From the NCBI GenBank assembly GCA_904502225.1, contig CAJGDO010000004.1, forward strand, positions 1-64,000: a DNA stretch of 64,000 nucleotides, written 5' to 3'. Made by a program: the position numbers and the translations under genes. The notes under the pieces were generated by a model. The model ran no database searches. It was not told where the DNA came from and was given only the letters and a program-made list of their open reading frames with translations. Numbering within the stretch: position 1 is the first letter of the stretch; each line of letters begins with the position of its first letter. The stretch is from an uncultured Clostridia bacterium (lineage in GTDB: Bacteria > Bacillota > Clostridia > Christensenellales > Borkfalkiaceae). This document shows, one piece after another, positions 17,801-25,675 of this stretch.

Positions 17801-17998
17801 AGCAGTGTTGTAAGTAAAGTCAGGGTTATCAATTTCACAATCTGATTTGTCTGTGTAAAAATAATCAGGATAAGTTGAACTTGTGCTTTCATCTTCCTTG
17901 CACGCTGCTGCAAAAAATAGTGATAAGCACATCAATATAGAAAGTATAAAAACAAGAATTTTTCTCGTCGAAGATAAAGTGTTGTTCTTTCTCGTCAT
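14816..17998 (-). CDS. Very large membrane-anchored surface protein with jelly-roll-like modules
   Basis: 1060 residues, no named family. The N-terminus is a signal sequence (hydrophobic 14-32) ending in AAAC with Cys33, a possible but weak lipobox. Three regions end in strands resembling carbohydrate-binding jelly-rolls: GTAYFDDITVELL near 305, LGTVYISNPIV near 555 and NGYVFVKSVNI near 850. Residues about 950-980 are a membrane helix followed by a basic IRKRK stop-transfer patch and an acidic, low-complexity cytoplasmic tail rich in Asp and Glu. The topology is an exported body with a C-terminal anchor. It may bind polysaccharide at the cell surface (inference). It is a single gene with its own terminator. 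Confidence 0.65.
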   Translation of the reverse strand: MTRKNNTLSSTRKILVFILSILMCLSLFFAAACKEDESTSSTYPDYFYTDKSDCEIDNPDFTYNTAHMEYSEFPKTSITGWDITKTATSNSGVIDVSDKGWEKLLYNLAKDNGVLSYVKALNGNFTDTDIREEMIEAFPDKYDDDKNKPTTSQVREYIAEKYFIVSDNTSGITAPFTNPRKHANATDNKVYMLNNYLSSDLSVGCEQTLTSAKTITIPAGEYAKISVFVKTENLNLSTSESGYGKSIGANIRIKNSFNNISQSDFGIFNITDTEWTEYTLYLKADSVFETKFSLVLGLGYNDYYAEGTAYFDDITVELLDKEEYLEEINNDSSLVQKYTLEYKKNDNTALQIEAKDYLDTKYYLYDVSLDLTDAGDNFTDVISFSNQSSNYYFTQYKDNNKNGNPKNLPKNEVFEYDLESGDFSDVAYGIDEGLKIQLKQPASVSVKLDNEGSNFTLQGESYTSITFFMKNKLNKLYAKDIVINVQDIYGGKTEERAAVATISELSDEWVKYNVVVKNNFDEELYTTPREFYLEVVIGPDSYQESIDKYALGTVYISNPIVATGKTYQYEDDDSKVETPNYTFYSLFTSNPTGEIALYTGNKNDYAGEPDESEVYNMNVASSDIGTIITKPATPKGYTGIDAQHYYITGNIQDSVLVNQNKNSGLINSKYVYSQDNGNYIWSESVRNALNHNDDENSVQPLMITPLKNGTDNYSYGYIGEKQSIYANSYGYVSVTLKVVDATAYIYLVDVSQKEKDVLKFDEFTVNTSRGQFNNLNETIAEKSLFFAVTPDMMGEDEWLTVEFYIGTGDTQKDFRVEMWNGERSNTNPLTSNGYVFVKSVNIETDSAFEEPKRLDDALSGTGTPLSNMVGQFENGNLLTYVRQLTDIEKAYNKDKNKQGANISYEPTYVWAQTDTMIYAIYNTIDPTEYDPYDFEPVEDETEEESLINRDPATFWMSFSSILLAVALAVAIAMLIIKNIIRKRKAAKIDAKSHYTVRSRVKKAPAPIEKTEKDESADDFEPIMEVDENEQTEDKEQTLDDYVYGDVQDFGENVNEEKTDD

Positions 17999-18161
17999 AA
18001 TTCACCTACAAGTCAAAAATTTGGTTATAAAACCTAGAATAAATCAATATTGAAAATATTATATAATATTTTACCAAAAAAATCAAGAACATATAAGGCA
18101 AATATTGTCAAATTTATATTTTTTTGCTAAAATTTTTCTTTTTTGCTTATAATAAGTTTTG

Positions 18162-18557
18162 ATGAATAAGTGTTGTAAAAAAGAAGGCATAAAGAAAAAT
18201 AAAGGAAATTTATTCGTTTGTATATGCACAGGTGCAATATCTGGTGCGGTAAACGGGATATTTGGCGGGGGTGGCGGAATGATTGTTGTTCCAATGCTTA
18301 CAAAGTTATTAAGGTATGAAGAGAAAAAGGCACACGCAACGGCAATATTGATTATTTTGCCTTTATCAATCGTGAGTGGGTTGCTATATTTGGTTTTTGG
18401 CAACTTTCCTCTTTCTACAGGGATACCGGTTGTTATTGGTGTTGTTGTAGGTGGTGTGGTTGGGGCATTATTGCTGTCAAAATTGTCATCGAAATGGGTA
18501 ATTTTAATTTTCTCAATAGTGATGGCTTTTGCTGGTGGAAAAATGTTGTTTTTTTAA
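18162..18557 (+). CDS. TauE/SafE (TSUP) family permease, first half
   Basis: The mature protein is about 131 residues with roughly four membrane segments, after a short basic cytoplasmic start. It has the TSUP signature GAVNGIFGGGGGMIVVPML and SGLLYLVFGNFPL. TSUP proteins move sulfite, sulfoacetate or other organosulfur anions. Full-length members have two repeats in about 250 residues, so this half-size protein probably pairs with the next gene. ATG 18162 is 9 nt after a TATAAT box (18148-18153) with no SD, so the transcript may be almost leaderless. Confidence 0.82.
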   Translation: MNKCCKKEGIKKNKGNLFVCICTGAISGAVNGIFGGGGGMIVVPMLTKLLRYEEKKAHATAILIILPLSIVSGLLYLVFGNFPLSTGIPVVIGVVVGGVVGALLLSKLSSKWVILIFSIVMAFAGGKMLFF

Positions 18558-18565
18558 GGGGATTT

Positions 18566-18946
18566 ATGAGTTTTGTTTTATATTCAATCGCTGGTGCTAT
18601 TGGTGGTTTGATAGGTGGAATGGGAATGGGTGGTGGCACACTTCTAATACCAATTTTAAATATATTTTGTAAGGTCAAGCAACACCAAGCCCAAGCAATA
18701 AATTTGATAGGCTTTATTCCTATGGCTGTTGTGGCGTTGATTATACACGTTAAAAATCATTTAGTCGTGTATAAAGACTTGCTACCAATAATAATTTCAG
18801 GTGTTATCACCTGTGTTGGTGGTTGTTTTTTATCCAAGATAATTGGTGGGGACTTGCTCGGGCGTGGCTTTGGTGCTTTTTTATTGGTGCTTTCTATTTT
18901 TCAGTTTGTTTTTGCAATAAAAATGTTTAAAAACAATAAGCAATAG
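18566..18946 (+). CDS. TauE/SafE (TSUP) family permease, second half
   Basis: 126 residues, all membrane segments, with the parallel signature GAIGGLIGGMGMGGGTLLIPIL. The ATG at 18566 is preceded by the SD AAGGGGA, which decides the start over upstream in-frame codons that overlap the previous gene. It is 8 nt after the first half-permease. The pair most likely forms a heterodimer equal to one two-repeat TSUP transporter. The substrate cannot be read from sequence. Confidence 0.82.
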   Translation: MSFVLYSIAGAIGGLIGGMGMGGGTLLIPILNIFCKVKQHQAQAINLIGFIPMAVVALIIHVKNHLVVYKDLLPIIISGVITCVGGCFLSKIIGGDLLGRGFGAFLLVLSIFQFVFAIKMFKNNKQ

Positions 18947-19090
18947 TTTTTTGGTTAAATGCTAATCAAATTTACAAGTCAAAAAATTCAATTTTTGCTA
19001 GAAAAACACTAATTTTATCCAAGTTTTAATTATTTAACTTTCTTTAATCTATTTTTTCAAAAAAAATTTGCACAAATTTTAAAAAAGGTA

Positions 19091-19119
19091 TGTACAAACA
19101 CAATATCTTGTGTTATAAT
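19091..19119 (+). promoter_or_regulatory. Promoter of ppx/gppA with embedded NrdR-box-like palindrome
   Basis: The -35 TGTACA (19091-19096), a 17-bp spacer and -10 TATAAT (19114-19119). The spacer holds ACACAATATCTTGTGT (19098-19113), close to the NrdR box ACACWATATATWGTGT. A protein bound there would block RNA polymerase. Confidence 0.6.
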
Positions 19120-19152
19120 TATGAAAAAAATAACATAATGGTACGGTGAGTA

Positions 19153-20667
19153 ATGGAAAGAATAGCAATCATTGATTTAGGCTCGAATACGGCAAGATTA
19201 CTTTTGATCGACGTTAAAGAAAATGGTCATTTTCAAATAGTTGACCAACTTAAAGAATCTCCACGCCTTGGTGAAGGTATGGAAAGAGATGGGTTTTTAA
19301 AGCCTGCCCGCGTTCAAGAAACGATTAAAACTTTAAAAATGTTTAGAAAATTATGCGACGTGAACGGTATTGAAAGAATTATCGCTGTTGCGACAGCGGC
19401 TGTTCGTCGTGCAAAAAATCAACGCAGTTTTCTTGATGAAGTTAGTGCAACTTGTGGCATAAAATTGCGTGTTTTAAGTGCGGAAGAAGAAGCAGTTTAC
19501 GTTTATCGTGGCGTTGTCAATACAATGGATATTCCAAAGGGTATAATTCTTGAAATTGGCGGTGGTAGCACGAAAATTGTTTATTATAACAGAAGAAATC
19601 TACTTAACTATGAAACGTTGCCTTTCGGTGCGATTACCTTAACTGAACTTTTTGCAGAAAGTGGATTATCACCTGCAGAACAAACTGAAAAAATTAAGGA
19701 ATTCTTTACCGAACAACTTTCACATATTGAATGGCTAAAAGACGTTGACCCTGAAACACAAATGATTGGTGTAGGTGGTTCGTTTAGAAACCTTTGTCGT
19801 ATGACCAAAATTATGAAAAAGTATCCATTAAAGACTATTCATAATTACGTTGTAAACGACAACGATTTTACGCACGTTTTTGACTTGGTTAAAGGTCTTG
19901 ACCTTGATAGAAAGAAAAAAATTAAAGGTTTATCAAGCGATAGGGCGGATATTTTCCCAAGTGCACTCGCTGCAATCTCTGCATTTAAGGAATATATGAA
20001 CCTTAAAGACATTGTTGTTAGTGGCAGTGGCTTGCGTACAGGCATAATTTATAATTACGCTGTTCCAAGCACGTTAGATAAACCTATTTCTGACGTTTTA
20101 TCTTACAGTTTGAACAATTTGGTCGATTGGTTTGGCTGTGACCAAAAGCATACCGAACAAGTTGTTAATTTGTCTGTTCAACTCTTTAAGCAATTAAGGG
20201 TTTTACACAAATTCCCAAGGCAATACCTTAAGATTTTGAAGGTTGCTGCATACTTATATGATACGGGTAAGCGTGTTGGTTTTTATAACTTTGAAAAACA
20301 TAGCGGATACGTTATCCTAAACTCAAATATTTACGGAATTTCACATAGAGATTTGGTTTTGGCATCGTTTGTTGCGTCAAACACGGCTATTGAAGATATT
20401 AACCCATTCGATTGGGCAAGGTATCGTGATTTAGTGACTGATGAAGATGTGGACGTTGTTAGAAAGATGGGAACAATGCTCCGTATAGCAAATTGCTTGG
20501 ATAGGAGTTTATCATCAGTAATTAAAGGGTTAAATTGTGATATTTTGGGTGATTCAGTTATTATGAAGACCGAAGTTGAAGGCGATGCGTCGCTTGAAAT
20601 TAACTTTGCACTTGAAATTGGTGCTGATTTTAGAAAAATATTTAAGAAAAACTTGGAAATTCTTTAA
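19153..20667 (+). CDS. ppx: Exopolyphosphatase / pppGpp phosphohydrolase (Ppx/GppA family)
   Basis: The N-terminal half (1-300) is the ASKHA-fold Ppx/GppA domain: IIDLGSNTARLLL (phosphate 1), EEEAVYVYRG, and ILEIGGGSTKIV (phosphate 2). The C-terminal 200 residues are the helical HD-like domain found in long family members, with the pattern AAYLYDTGKRVGFYNFEKHSGYVILNS. The family hydrolyses polyphosphate or the 5' phosphate of pppGpp, and which one cannot be decided here. It is a single gene ending in a hairpin terminator. Confidence 0.88.
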   Translation: MERIAIIDLGSNTARLLLIDVKENGHFQIVDQLKESPRLGEGMERDGFLKPARVQETIKTLKMFRKLCDVNGIERIIAVATAAVRRAKNQRSFLDEVSATCGIKLRVLSAEEEAVYVYRGVVNTMDIPKGIILEIGGGSTKIVYYNRRNLLNYETLPFGAITLTELFAESGLSPAEQTEKIKEFFTEQLSHIEWLKDVDPETQMIGVGGSFRNLCRMTKIMKKYPLKTIHNYVVNDNDFTHVFDLVKGLDLDRKKKIKGLSSDRADIFPSALAAISAFKEYMNLKDIVVSGSGLRTGIIYNYAVPSTLDKPISDVLSYSLNNLVDWFGCDQKHTEQVVNLSVQLFKQLRVLHKFPRQYLKILKVAAYLYDTGKRVGFYNFEKHSGYVILNSNIYGISHRDLVLASFVASNTAIEDINPFDWARYRDLVTDEDVDVVRKMGTMLRIANCLDRSLSSVIKGLNCDILGDSVIMKTEVEGDASLEINFALEIGADFRKIFKKNLEIL

Positions 20668-20674
20668 TGAAACG

Positions 20675-20702
20675 ACGCTGTGTTTTTCACAGCGTTTGTT
20701 TT
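20675..20702 (+). terminator. Terminator after ppx
   Basis: Stem ACGCTGTG / CACAGCGT (20675-20682 and 20688-20695) with a T5 loop, followed by TTGTTTT. Confidence 0.8.
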
Positions 20703-20722
20703 AATGATAAAAGGTGGTTAAA

Positions 20723-21730
20723 ATGGCAAACGTTAAACTTGCAATAGATTTTGACAGCATTAATACTAATATTTATATGTCTGGCAGTGGGCTTGTGTTG
20801 TCAGAGCCGACTGTTGCGGCAATTGACCTTGATAATAAAAACGAACTTAAACTCGTTGGTGAAGACGCAAAGAAGATTATAGGCAAAACTGCAAAAAACA
20901 CAAAGATAGTTTTTCCTGTTTTTGAAGGCGAAATTGTGAACGAAACTGTTGCACAAGGCGTTTTATCTGCGTTTTTAGATAAATTAGGTGTAAAAAACGG
21001 CTTATTTGGTTGTCAAGCAATATTCCCTGTTGCTTGTGGCAGTGGTGCAGACGTTATAAATAAGTATAAAAAGATTGCAAAAAATTGTGGTATTAGCAAG
21101 GTGTATTTTGCAGAAGCACCTATTTTATCAGCATTAGGTCAAAGAATTTCTTTAAGCGATTCAACCCCTTGTTTTGTAATTGATATGGCTGGTGGAACGA
21201 CTAATATTGCAGCACTTTCGTTAGATGGTGTTATCGCAGGTATTTCAGTTAATTTTGGCTATAACAAAATAAGCGTTGATATTATGGACTATATTTCTGA
21301 TAATTATGGCTTGCAAATTGGGTTATTAACTGCTGAAAAATTAAAAAATGAAATTGGTAGTTTGGCTGAAAACGATGCTCTTACCATTGTTATTAACGGC
21401 AGGGATTTAAAAACCGGTGCACCACGCTCGGTTTCTGTTAAGGCAATGGACATTCAGGCACCTATCAAAAAATATTACGATAAAGTTTATGAACTTGCAA
21501 CCGCTGTTCTTAAAAAATTGCCACCAGAAGTTTGTGCAGAAATTACGCACGCTGGAATTTACGTTTCAGGTGTTGCATCTTCAATTTATGGCCTTGAAAA
21601 ATATTATTCAACAAAGTTTGCAATGAAAACCAACGTTGCTGAAAATGGCGACATGGCCGTTGCACTTGGCGGTGGAATTGCTATAAGCGATGCAAGTTTA
21701 TTAAAAAAGGTCGCAATCTCTAGCAAATAA
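20723..21730 (+). CDS. MreB-like bacterial actin paralogue
   Basis: The whole 335 residues align in pattern with MreB/Mbl (SGLVLSEPTVAAID near the start, YFAEAPILSALGQ, GVIAGISVNFGYNKISVDIMDYI). The nucleotide loops are altered. The usual DLGTANT is DFDSINT (D9-T15), losing the phosphate-1 glycine, and phosphate 2 is DMAGGTTNI rather than DIGGGT. It may polymerise or bind ATP differently. ATG 20723 is chosen because AAAGGTGG lies just upstream; GTG 20714 is inside that SD. The neighbours minD and minE suggest a role in cell shape or division. mreC and mreD are absent here. Confidence 0.8.
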   Translation: MANVKLAIDFDSINTNIYMSGSGLVLSEPTVAAIDLDNKNELKLVGEDAKKIIGKTAKNTKIVFPVFEGEIVNETVAQGVLSAFLDKLGVKNGLFGCQAIFPVACGSGADVINKYKKIAKNCGISKVYFAEAPILSALGQRISLSDSTPCFVIDMAGGTTNIAALSLDGVIAGISVNFGYNKISVDIMDYISDNYGLQIGLLTAEKLKNEIGSLAENDALTIVINGRDLKTGAPRSVSVKAMDIQAPIKKYYDKVYELATAVLKKLPPEVCAEITHAGIYVSGVASSIYGLEKYYSTKFAMKTNVAENGDMAVALGGGIAISDASLLKKVAISSK

Positions 21731-21751
21731 TAAAAATAATTACGACATAAT

Positions 21752-21798
21752 ACCACGCATTTTGTTCTAATTGGTCAAAATGCGTGGTCTTTTTTTAT
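21752..21798 (+). terminator. Terminator after the MreB-like gene
   Basis: A long stem ACCACGCATTTTG / CAAAATGCGTGGT (21752-21788) is followed by CTTTTTTT. Confidence 0.9.
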
Positions 21799-21820
21799 CT
21801 AAAATAAGTTAGGGGTAATT

Positions 21821-22609
21821 ATGGCAAGAAAAATTGTAATAACGTCTGGTAAAGGCGGTGTTGGAAAAACAACCATAACGGCAAATTTAGGTATTGCTCT
21901 ATCTGAATTAGGGGCAAAAGTTTTGCTTGTTGATATTGATTTTGGATTAAATAATTTAGACGTTGTTTTAGGGCTAGAGAATAAAGTTTGTTATGATATT
22001 TCTGACGTTTTGTCGTGTAGGTGCAGGCTTAAACAAGCCTTGGTTAAATATGATGAAAAGAAATCGTTATACATATTGCCATCATTAAACAGCACGTCGA
22101 TGTGTTCAATTAGTGGGCAAAGTATTAAACTTATGTTAGAAAGCGTGGATATGCTTTTTGATTATATAATTTTGGACTGCCCAGCGGGTATAGACGTTGG
22201 TTTCCATAGGGCGGTTTCTTGTGCAAATCAAGCAATAGTTGTTGCAACGCCAAACTTAACAAGTATAAGAGATGCTGATAAAGTCGTTTCAGTTTTAAAA
22301 AGTTATCGGCTTGATGCTGTAAATCTTGTTGTTAATAGGGCAAGGGGCGACTTAATAATGAGCGAAAAAATGTTGCTACCATTTGATATTGAGGATATAT
22401 TAAAAATAAAACTAATAGGCGTTTTGCCGGAAGAAGACGTGGTTTTTCTTTCTAGTGGATATAGAATTTCTAAAAAGAGCGAGTCGTTTAAGGCTTTTAA
22501 AATTCTTGCTAATAACTTGCATATGGGGAAAAGTAAGATTTTTGATGCAACAAAAAAATATTCGGGCTTTTTTGGAAGTATTAGGGGGAGTATAAAAAGG
22601 CGTGTATGA
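21821..22609 (+). CDS. minD: Septum site-determining ATPase MinD
   Basis: A membrane-associated ParA/MinD ATPase. The deviant Walker A is KGGVGKTT (11-18). Switch regions are DIDFGLNNLDVVLGL and DCPAGIDVGF. The C-terminus FFGSIRGSIKRRV is amphipathic and basic, as expected for the membrane-targeting helix. MinD recruits MinC to block FtsZ away from midcell. It overlaps minE by 4 bp. minC is not adjacent, unlike the usual minC-minD-minE order. Confidence 0.93.
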   Translation: MARKIVITSGKGGVGKTTITANLGIALSELGAKVLLVDIDFGLNNLDVVLGLENKVCYDISDVLSCRCRLKQALVKYDEKKSLYILPSLNSTSMCSISGQSIKLMLESVDMLFDYIILDCPAGIDVGFHRAVSCANQAIVVATPNLTSIRDADKVVSVLKSYRLDAVNLVVNRARGDLIMSEKMLLPFDIEDILKIKLIGVLPEEDVVFLSSGYRISKKSESFKAFKILANNLHMGKSKIFDATKKYSGFFGSIRGSIKRRV

Positions 22610-22842
22610 AAAATAATAAAAACGAAATTATAAGGCTTCAATCAATAATCGAAAATGATAGAATTAGCACGAGTGATAATTTTAATAAATTACTTATGTC
22701 TGATTTAACCGACTTATTAAAAGATTATTTTGATTTTAAGGATAATTTAACTTTAAACATTGAAAGAAACGGTAGTTGTTTTCAAATAGGAATAAATTTA
22801 TTAGTAACTAGAATAAAGAATTTTATTAACATTGAACAATAG
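22606..22842 (+). CDS. minE: Cell division topological specificity factor MinE
   Basis: 78 residues. The C-terminal half (SDLTDLLKDYFDFKDNLTLNIERNGSCFQIGINLLV) has the beta-alpha-beta pattern of the MinE dimerisation domain, and the N-terminal residues would form the MinD-activating helix. MinE stimulates MinD ATPase and creates pole-to-pole oscillation. Presence of MinE rather than DivIVA partnering is common in Clostridia. The 4-bp overlap with minD supports the call. Confidence 0.8.
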   Translation: MKNNKNEIIRLQSIIENDRISTSDNFNKLLMSDLTDLLKDYFDFKDNLTLNIERNGSCFQIGINLLVTRIKNFINIEQ

Positions 22843-22870
22843 TAGTATTATTCAAGCGTTTTTGCATATT

Positions 22871-22887
22871 ATTATGTTAGACATAAT
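22871..22887. promoter_or_regulatory. Palindrome ATTATGTnnnACATAAT, copy 1
   Basis: Perfect 7-bp arms with centre TAG, between minE and the small membrane peptide. Other copies are at 41145-41161 (one arm mismatch), 57902-57918 and 63806-63822. The binding factor is unknown. Confidence 0.5.
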
Positions 22888-22942
22888 TGTATTTATGAAT
22901 AAAAAAATCTATTATGGAAACACTATTTTAGGGGAAAAACAA

Positions 22943-23023
22943 ATGGGTTTTATTTTAGGACTTATTTTAGGCACGAATTTTGGTTTAATCTTATTTGGGA
23001 TACTTAACGCAAGTAAAAATTAG
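22943..23023 (+). CDS. Tiny membrane peptide resembling DUF3789
   Basis: A 26-residue, almost wholly hydrophobic peptide (MGFILGLILGTNFGLILFGI then LNASKN). It resembles DUF3789 single-helix peptides, which have a Gly-rich GxxxG helix. The SD AGGGGAA is about 7 nt upstream of ATG 22943. A longer in-frame reading from 22832 lacks an SD. One membrane helix with the C-terminus probably cytoplasmic. Function unknown, and the family match is by eye only. Confidence 0.5.
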   Translation: MGFILGLILGTNFGLILFGILNASKN

Positions 23024-23052
23024 GCAAGTTTTAGTTTGTAAAAATTAAGTGA

Positions 23053-23083
23053 TAGGACAGACAAAAGCCTGCCCTTTTTTATT
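23053..23083 (+). terminator. Terminator before tyrS
   Basis: The imperfect stem AGGACAG / CTGCCCT with one mismatch is followed by T6. It closes the minD-minE-peptide transcript. Confidence 0.6.
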
Positions 23084-23127
23084 TAAGTAAACATTTGAAA
23101 TTATTAATTTTATTGGTTGACTATTCG

Positions 23128-23157
23128 TTGACAAAGGCAATTCAATTATTATATAAT
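23128..23157 (+). promoter_or_regulatory. Promoter of tyrS operon
   Basis: The -35 TTGACA (23128-23133), an 18-bp spacer and -10 TATAAT (23152-23157). No T-box leader was found in the 62 nt between the -10 and the start codon, so tyrosine-tRNA control by that route is unlikely. Confidence 0.75.
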
Positions 23158-23219
23158 TATACAAATATAATTTTTATATTAAATTTGGACTTGAAAAATA
23201 TTATTGCGTAGGTATTATT

Positions 23220-24434
23220 ATGAAAAATGTTTTTGACGTGTTGAAAGAAAGAGGCTTTATTAAACAAACGGTTTATGAAGAAGAACTTTACGATTTGTTA
23301 GGAAAGGAAAGCGTGCCTTTTTATATTGGATTTGACCCAACGGCAGATAGTTTGCATATCGGCCATTATATTCCTATTATGGCAATGGCTTGGATGCAAA
23401 GATATGGTCATAAGCCTGTTGCTCTTATCGGTGGTGGCACGGCTATGATTGGTGACCCTTCTGGAAGGTCTGATATGCGTTCTATGATGACAAAAGAAAC
23501 AATTGCACATAACTGTGATTGTTTTAGAAAGCAAATGAGCCGTTTTATTAGGTTTGAAGGAGAAAATGCTGCTATTATGGCAAATAATGGCGATTGGATT
23601 TTAGACCTTAATTACGTTGATTTTTTGCGTGATATTGGTGTGCATTTTTCAGTTAATAGAATGTTGACAGCAGAATGCTTTAAGTCAAGAATGGAAAAAG
23701 GCCTTTCATTCCTAGAATTCAACTATATGTTAATGCAAGGCTATGATTTCTTAAAATTATATCAAGACCACGGCGTTGTCTTAGAACTTGGTGGTGATGA
23801 CCAATGGTCAAATATGATTGCTGGCGTCAACTTGATTAGAAAAAAGGAAGAAAAACCAGCGTATGCTATGACGTTTACTTTGCTTTTAACAAGCGAAGGC
23901 AAGAAGATGGGCAAAACAGCAAAAGGTGCTTTGTGGCTTGATGAAAATAAGACAACTCCTTACGAATTTTACCAATATTTTAGAAACGTTGAGGACGTTA
24001 AGGTTGAAGAATGTATGCGTCTACTAACCTTTATGGATATGGACGAAATTAAAGAGTTGACAAAATACAACGATGAAAGAATGAACCTTGCAAAAGAAAG
24101 ACTTGCTTTTGAAGTGACAAAACTTGTTCACGGCGAAGAAAAGGCGATTGAAGCACAAAAACAAGCAAAAGCGGCTTTTGGTGGTGGAAGTCAAGAAGAT
24201 ATGCCAACTGCTGAAATTGATTCAAGCATTGTGCTTGTGGCAGACCTTTTGGTTAGCGTTGGTCAAGCAAAATCTAAAGGCGAAGCGAAACGCTTGATTG
24301 AAGGTGGCGGGGTTAGTATCGACCAAGAAAAAATTACCAATCCGTTTGGCGAAATCCCTGCAAAATCTTTACAAAATAAAGAGTTTATATTGCACAAAGG
24401 TAAAAAGGTTCATATAAAAATTAGTGTAAAATGA
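23220..24434 (+). CDS. tyrS: Tyrosyl-tRNA synthetase
   Basis: A class I aminoacyl-tRNA synthetase. The HIGH motif is HIGHY (46-50). The KMSKS loop is [10 protein letters not shown] near residue 232, where Gly replaces the first Ser. Tyr recognition residues lie in [12 protein letters not shown] and the GGDDQWSNM segment. The C-terminal S4 domain (about 340-404) binds tRNA-Tyr. The length of 404 is typical. It overlaps yigZ by 4 bp and heads the tyrS-yigZ-recX-nnr operon. Confidence 0.96.
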   Translation: MKNVFDVLKERGFIKQTVYEEELYDLLGKESVPFYIGFDPTADSLHIGHYIPIMAMAWMQRYGHKPVALIGGGTAMIGDPSGRSDMRSMMTKETIAHNCDCFRKQMSRFIRFEGENAAIMANNGDWILDLNYVDFLRDIGVHFSVNRMLTAECFKSRMEKGLSFLEFNYMLMQGYDFLKLYQDHGVVLELGGDDQWSNMIAGVNLIRKKEEKPAYAMTFTLLLTSEGKKMGKTAKGALWLDENKTTPYEFYQYFRNVEDVKVEECMRLLTFMDMDEIKELTKYNDERMNLAKERLAFEVTKLVHGEEKAIEAQKQAKAAFGGGSQEDMPTAEIDSSIVLVADLLVSVGQAKSKGEAKRLIEGGGVSIDQEKITNPFGEIPAKSLQNKEFILHKGKKVHIKISVK

Positions 24435-25060
24435 GTTATGAATTTTTTACAGTAAACGGCGAAACGGAAAACGTTATTTTAATCGAGCGGTCAAAGTTTA
24501 TTTGCAATATAAAAGGCATTGAAAACGAAGAGCAAGCAAAGGAATATATAGAGTTGATAAGAAAACGCCATTCGCTTGCAAATCATTGTTGTTATGCATA
24601 TATTGCTGACGATAAAGGCTTAATTCAAAAGTTTTCTGATGCGGGCGAGCCACAAGGAACGGCTGGATTGCCAATGCTTGAAGTGCTTAAAAACAAACGA
24701 ATTTTTAAGGCTGTTGCCGTTGTCACAAGATATTTTGGCGGAATAAAACTTGGAACGGGTGGCTTAACACGGGCTTATGGTGGCTCGGTTTCAGAATGCT
24801 TATCAAAGGCAGATATTGGCAAAATGGTTATGTCAAACTTGATAAGTGTTGCCCCTGATTATGAAGGATATTCACGCTTGTTAAAAGTTTTAACCGATGA
24901 AAACGTTTCGGTTGTTGCAACCGAGTTTGAAAACGTTGTAAACGTTAAAATAGCGGTGAAATCTGACTATTTAGACACTTTTAAGAACAAAATTCTAAAC
25001 GCTTTTAACGGAAAGATTGAAATTATAGATTTAGGAAGTTCATATTTTGACTTTGGGTGA
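24431..25060 (+). CDS. YigZ/IMPACT family protein
   Basis: 209 residues. The N-terminal IMPACT (UPF0029) domain has [43 protein letters not shown] and [20 protein letters not shown]. The last two blocks are the family hallmark. A DUF1949 domain occupies about residues 140-205. Eukaryotic IMPACT controls the translation kinase GCN2; the bacterial role is unclear, possibly RNA binding or amino-acid stress. Translationally coupled to tyrS. Confidence 0.92.
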   Translation: MSYEFFTVNGETENVILIERSKFICNIKGIENEEQAKEYIELIRKRHSLANHCCYAYIADDKGLIQKFSDAGEPQGTAGLPMLEVLKNKRIFKAVAVVTRYFGGIKLGTGGLTRAYGGSVSECLSKADIGKMVMSNLISVAPDYEGYSRLLKVLTDENVSVVATEFENVVNVKIAVKSDYLDTFKNKILNAFNGKIEIIDLGSSYFDFG

Positions 25061-25063
25061 GAT

Positions 25064-25675
25064 ATGCCTTGTATAACAAACGTTTCAGTTCAGAAAAATA
25101 ATAAAAAAAGGTGCAACATTTTTGTTGACAATCAATTTTATTGTGCCTTAAATCTTGAAACTGTTGTTAAAAATCAGTTAAAAAGTGGTTTAGAAATTGA
25201 TAAAGAGCAACTTGAAAACATTGTTTTTGAAAACCAAAAGCAAGAAGCACTTATCAAGGCGGCAGATTATATTTCTAAAAACCTTAAAACAAAAAAAGAA
25301 GTCAAAGACTATCTTGTTAAAAAGGGTTATACCGAACAAGTTGCGTGGTATTGTGTTGATAAACTTAAAGAATATCAGTATATCGATGATAAACACTATT
25401 CAAAACGCTATATTGAAAGCGTAAATAAAAGACAAGGCAGGCGTTTAACCGAATATAAACTTATGATGAAAGGGGTTAAAAAAGACGATATTGAATCGGC
25501 TTATATTGAAACCCCTGTTGATGAGAAAGAAAACGCAAAACTTGTTGCACAAAAATACTTGAAAAATAAAGAAATCACGAAAGAAAATATAGCAAAAGCA
25601 TACCGATATTTAATTGGCAAAGGTTTTTCTTATGAAGATACAACTTTTGCTTTGAGAGAGTTTAACGAGGAATAA
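25064..25675 (+). CDS. recX: Regulatory protein RecX
   Basis: 203 residues with RecX three-helix repeats: ALIKAADYISKNLKTKKEVKDYLVKKGY and WYCVDKLKEYQYIDDKHYSKRYIESVNKRQGRR are diagnostic. RecX binds RecA filaments and limits recombination. The first 60 residues form an extra N-terminal region common in Firmicutes RecX. The stop codon overlaps the next start by one base. Confidence 0.88.
   Translation: MPCITNVSVQKNNKKRCNIFVDNQFYCALNLETVVKNQLKSGLEIDKEQLENIVFENQKQEALIKAADYISKNLKTKKEVKDYLVKKGYTEQVAWYCVDKLKEYQYIDDKHYSKRYIESVNKRQGRRLTEYKLMMKGVKKDDIESAYIETPVDEKENAKLVAQKYLKNKEITKENIAKAYRYLIGKGFSYEDTTFALREFNEE

Noticed and set aside
18494..18946. Longer start for the second TSUP gene
   Set aside because: The first 24 residues overlap the preceding gene and are not transporter-like; the SD AAGGGGA places the start at 18566.
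23084..23219. T-box riboswitch before tyrS
   Set aside because: No GGGTGGNACCGCG antiterminator bulge or specifier hairpin was found between the promoter and the ATG.
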